A stretch of DNA of 7,351 nucleotides from Oscillospiraceae bacterium (lineage in GTDB: Bacteria > Bacillota > Clostridia > Oscillospirales > Ruminococcaceae): assembly GCA_017416665.1 (NCBI GenBank), contig JAFQBO010000232.1:1-7351 (forward strand), in the 5' to 3' direction. Within the stretch, counting starts at the first letter, position 1. Each line of letters starts with the position of its first letter. A program made the translations under genes and the position numbers. Positions 5,132 to 7,351 of this stretch are shown here, piece by piece. Below the pieces are notes generated by a model that was not told the origin of the DNA, searched no databases, and saw only the letters and a list, made by a program, of their open reading frames with translations.

Positions 5132-7261
5132 ATGAAAGAATTATTTATTCGTCTGAGAACGGCTTTTCTGGCTATACTTGTTGTTATTTCCGTAGCACTC
5201 GGCTGTGTAAAGCTCATGTCCATACAGATTGTAAACGGCGACACATATCTTCAGGAATCGGAATACACTTCAATCTACACTCAGCCCATCAAGGCAACCC
5301 GTGGACAGATCGTTGACGCAAACGGCGATAAGATTATCGAAAACAAGGTTGGTTTCAATGTTATAATCGACGCATCACGCTTTCCCGATGACAACAAGGA
5401 AGCCAACGCCATCTTACTTGAAACACTTGAGGTACTCAAAGAACATAAGCTTAAATGGAATGACTCAATTCCGATAAGCAGTACAACTCCGTATGAATTC
5501 AAAAAAGACAGTGAAAGCGATATTGAAAAGCTGAAAGAACTTGTCGGCGTCAACGTTTATGCAACAGCAGAAAACTGTATTGACGAGCTTATTGATGACT
5601 ATGAAATTTCCGCCGAAGAATATACGCCCGAAGAACAGCGTATACTTGCCGGTATCCGTTACGAAATGAAACTCCGTGATTTTTCCCTCAGCAATACCTA
5701 TACGCTTTGTGAAGACGTTTCACTTGATGTCGTAACACAGCTCAAGGAACTCAGTGTAAAGCTCAAGGGCATTGACATTGTTGAAGAAGCTGTAAGAGAA
5801 ATCGCACAGGGTGACATTCTTCCGCACGAAATCGGTACAGTAGGGCCGATTTACGCCGAAGAATATGAAGAACTCAAGGAAAAAGGCTATGCCATGAACG
5901 ACTCTGTCGGAAAAAGCGGAATTGAAGCCGCCCTTGAAGATGAACTCAGAGGTGAAGACGGTGAAAAGACCATCACAGTTACAGACGGACAAGTGGTTTC
6001 TGCCGATGTTACCGATGAACCAAGAGGCGGTAATACAGTTCAGCTCACAATAAAAAGTGATTATCAGAAAGATGTTCAGGCTATTCTTGAAAACTTTACA
6101 GCATACCTTCGTACAATGCCCGAATATTACAATGTAAACTGCGGTGCGGTTGTGGTACTTGATGTGGAAAGCAATAAAGTACTTGCTATGGCAACATCTC
6201 CGACATATACTCTTTTTGACTACGAAGAAGACTATGACAAGCTCCTTGAAACTGACGACTATCCACTTCTTAACCGTGCAACATACGGTCGTTACCGTCC
6301 GGGGTCAACATTTAAAACAATTACCGCAACAGCAGGTCTTAACGAAGGCATTATCTCAGGCGGTTCAACATACCGCTGTGAACAGAAAATGGAATTCTAC
6401 GATATTGAAGTTGGCTGTACAGGTTATCATAACGATATTGCCGTTCCGGAGGCACTGAGAGTTTCATGCAATATCTATTTCTACGAACTCAGTCGCCGTC
6501 TTGGTATAGACAAACTTTCCCAATACGCCGCTCTCTACGGTTTCGGTCAGAACACAGGCATTGAAACGGGTGATGTTGCAGGTGCATTCGCAAACCCTGA
6601 AACGTTTAACGATCTCGGTGCAGACTGGACAGTCGGACAGGTACTTCAGGCAGGTATCGGACAGTCAGAAACTTCAGTAACACCACTCCAGATGGCTGTA
6701 CAGGCATCAACAATCGCAAACAAGGGTATAAGATACACACCGCATCTTGTTGACAGCATTTATGACTATTCAATGAGTGAAAAAATTTCAGAAAAAGAAC
6801 CACAAATCGCATCACAGATTGATCTTAACAATGACTACGTTTATGACTATATTACACAGGGTATGGTTATGGCATCCACAAACAATTTCCCTGCTGAATA
6901 TTCACTTTCAAATTTAGGCTTTGACGTTGCTATCAAAACAGGTACACCTCAGAACTGGCGTGACGGCAAAGAGCTTACAGATACAGCATTTATAGGTTTC
7001 GCTCCTGCCTATGAACCAAAAATTGCCTTTGCAGGACTTGTTGAAGGCGGAGAATATTCAAAATATATGATAAGAAGCATCATTCAGGCATATTACAAAA
7101 ACTATCCTGAAAGCGGTGGCGTAAGCGGAGGAACAGACAACATAAACTTCCTTCCTGCAAGAGACAAAAAAACAACAACAGTAACAGATGAAAACGGAAA
7201 TGCTGTTACTTCCGAAACAACAGAAACAACTGTCACAGAGGAAACTGAGGCTGAAGAATAA
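5132..7261 (+). CDS. mrdA: Penicillin-binding protein 2 (class B transpeptidase of the elongasome)
   Basis: A membrane-anchored D,D-transpeptidase that cross-links side-wall peptidoglycan together with RodA and is the target of beta-lactams. It has 709 residues. A short basic cytoplasmic end precedes one membrane helix at about 11-33. The pedestal/dimerisation region follows, with the conserved TRGQIVDANGDKI (56-68) and VGKSGIEAALEDELRG (259-274). The transpeptidase domain covers about 335-655. All three catalytic motifs are present: SxxK as STFK with Ser392 the acylated nucleophile and Lys395, SxN as SCN (445-447), and KTG (602-604). The context RYRPGSTFK is typical. Residues about 678-709 form a Thr/Glu-rich, mostly acidic tail (ETTETTVTEETEAEE). 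Placement after mreBCD points to PBP2 rather than the division enzyme PBP3/FtsI or the sporulation enzyme SpoVD. The symbol mrdA is used by orthology (pbpA/pbpH in Bacillus). Confidence 0.95.
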   Translation: MKELFIRLRTAFLAILVVISVALGCVKLMSIQIVNGDTYLQESEYTSIYTQPIKATRGQIVDANGDKIIENKVGFNVIIDASRFPDDNKEANAILLETLEVLKEHKLKWNDSIPISSTTPYEFKKDSESDIEKLKELVGVNVYATAENCIDELIDDYEISAEEYTPEEQRILAGIRYEMKLRDFSLSNTYTLCEDVSLDVVTQLKELSVKLKGIDIVEEAVREIAQGDILPHEIGTVGPIYAEEYEELKEKGYAMNDSVGKSGIEAALEDELRGEDGEKTITVTDGQVVSADVTDEPRGGNTVQLTIKSDYQKDVQAILENFTAYLRTMPEYYNVNCGAVVVLDVESNKVLAMATSPTYTLFDYEEDYDKLLETDDYPLLNRATYGRYRPGSTFKTITATAGLNEGIISGGSTYRCEQKMEFYDIEVGCTGYHNDIAVPEALRVSCNIYFYELSRRLGIDKLSQYAALYGFGQNTGIETGDVAGAFANPETFNDLGADWTVGQVLQAGIGQSETSVTPLQMAVQASTIANKGIRYTPHLVDSIYDYSMSEKISEKEPQIASQIDLNNDYVYDYITQGMVMASTNNFPAEYSLSNLGFDVAIKTGTPQNWRDGKELTDTAFIGFAPAYEPKIAFAGLVEGGEYSKYMIRSIIQAYYKNYPESGGVSGGTDNINFLPARDKKTTTVTDENGNAVTSETTETTVTEETEAEE

Positions 7262-7268
7262 AGAACAC

Positions 7269-7292
7269 AAGGGACTGTCATAGCAGTCCCTT
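7269..7292. terminator. Hairpin after the PBP2 gene, probable transcription terminator
   Basis: AAGGGACTG, loop TCATAG, CAGTCCCTT makes a perfect 9-bp stem only 7 bases past the PBP2 stop. On the + strand no T-tract follows (next bases CAGCTTGTCG), so it is a weak intrinsic terminator in that direction. Read on the - strand it is followed by TGTGTTCTTTATTCTT, which is more U-rich, so it may serve a convergent gene beyond the window or act both ways. It marks the likely end of the operon. Confidence 0.55.
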
Positions 7293-7301
7293 CAGCTTGT
7301 C

Positions 7302-7348
7302 GAAAAAGTCTGCATTCACAAAACTAAAAGTTTTGATCAAACTTTTTC
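7302..7348. repeat. Overlapping A/T-rich inverted repeats at the window edge
   Basis: GAAAAAGT (7302-7309) matches ACTTTTTC (7341-7348) as an 8-base inverted repeat. Between them CAAAACT (7319-7325) pairs with AGTTTTG (7329-7335) around AAA. Alternatively AAAAGTTT (7326-7333) pairs with AAACTTTT (7339-7346) around TGATC. These structures exclude one another in part. They could be a second terminator, the start of a dispersed intergenic repeat, or A/T-rich chance. The window ends before this can be resolved. Confidence 0.4.
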
Positions 7349-7351
7349 AAA

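Noticed and set aside
6144..6458. A 104-codon + strand frame inside the PBP2 gene
   Set aside because: It is an out-of-frame overlap with the catalytic domain, which is intact in the main frame. No initiation signal is seen.
1..7351. An undescribed defence, mobile or biosynthetic system
   Set aside because: Every substantial open frame is accounted for by housekeeping families with intact motifs. No transposase, toxin, nuclease, array or unexplained multi-gene unit is visible.

Overview
The window looks like chromosome from a low-GC anaerobic Firmicute of class Clostridia, most likely the Ruminococcus/Oscillospiraceae side. This is inference, from the A/T-rich codon use, strong AGGAG-type ribosome binding sites, a long U32/DUF3656 protein, a DUF4321 protein close to mreB, and Thr/Glu/Asp-rich tails on exported proteins. 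All seven genes lie on the + strand. I see no RNA gene, CRISPR array, transposase or phage gene.

Left block (1-1973): the 3' part of a U32-family gene (RlhA/TrhP-like, probably an Fe-S RNA-hydroxylation protein), then a complete dUTPase gene (dut) and a small two-helix membrane protein of the DUF4321 type. The gaps are 11 and 15 bases, so they are probably co-transcribed. Bases 1974-2226 hold no gene. They contain a near-consensus sigma-A promoter with an extended -10 (TTGTTA, 17 bases, TGGTATAAT), a dyad overlapping its -35, and a leader of roughly 110 nt with two small hairpins.

Main block (2227-7261): the cell-elongation (Rod/elongasome) cluster mreB, mreC, mreD and the class B penicillin-binding protein 2 gene (mrdA/pbpA-like). 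MreB forms membrane-bound filaments that organise MreC, MreD, PBP2 and a RodA polymerase (not in this window) for side-wall peptidoglycan synthesis. mreC starts at a TTG codon, and mreC and mreD overlap in TAATG. MreC ends in a tail of about 100 residues that is rich in Asp, Glu, Ser and Thr and has no Lys or Arg. PBP2 also ends in a Thr/Glu-rich tail. Between mreD and the PBP2 gene sits a GC-rich composite hairpin flanked by an 11-base imperfect direct repeat. It looks like a small dispersed palindromic element inside the operon.

Right end (7262-7351): a 9-bp GC-containing hairpin follows the PBP2 stop codon. After it come overlapping AT-rich inverted repeats that run to the window edge.

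Overall this is a conserved housekeeping region. I find no convincing undescribed multi-gene system. The points worth a second look are the intra-operon palindrome, the acidic tails on the two exported elongasome proteins, and the structured mreB leader.
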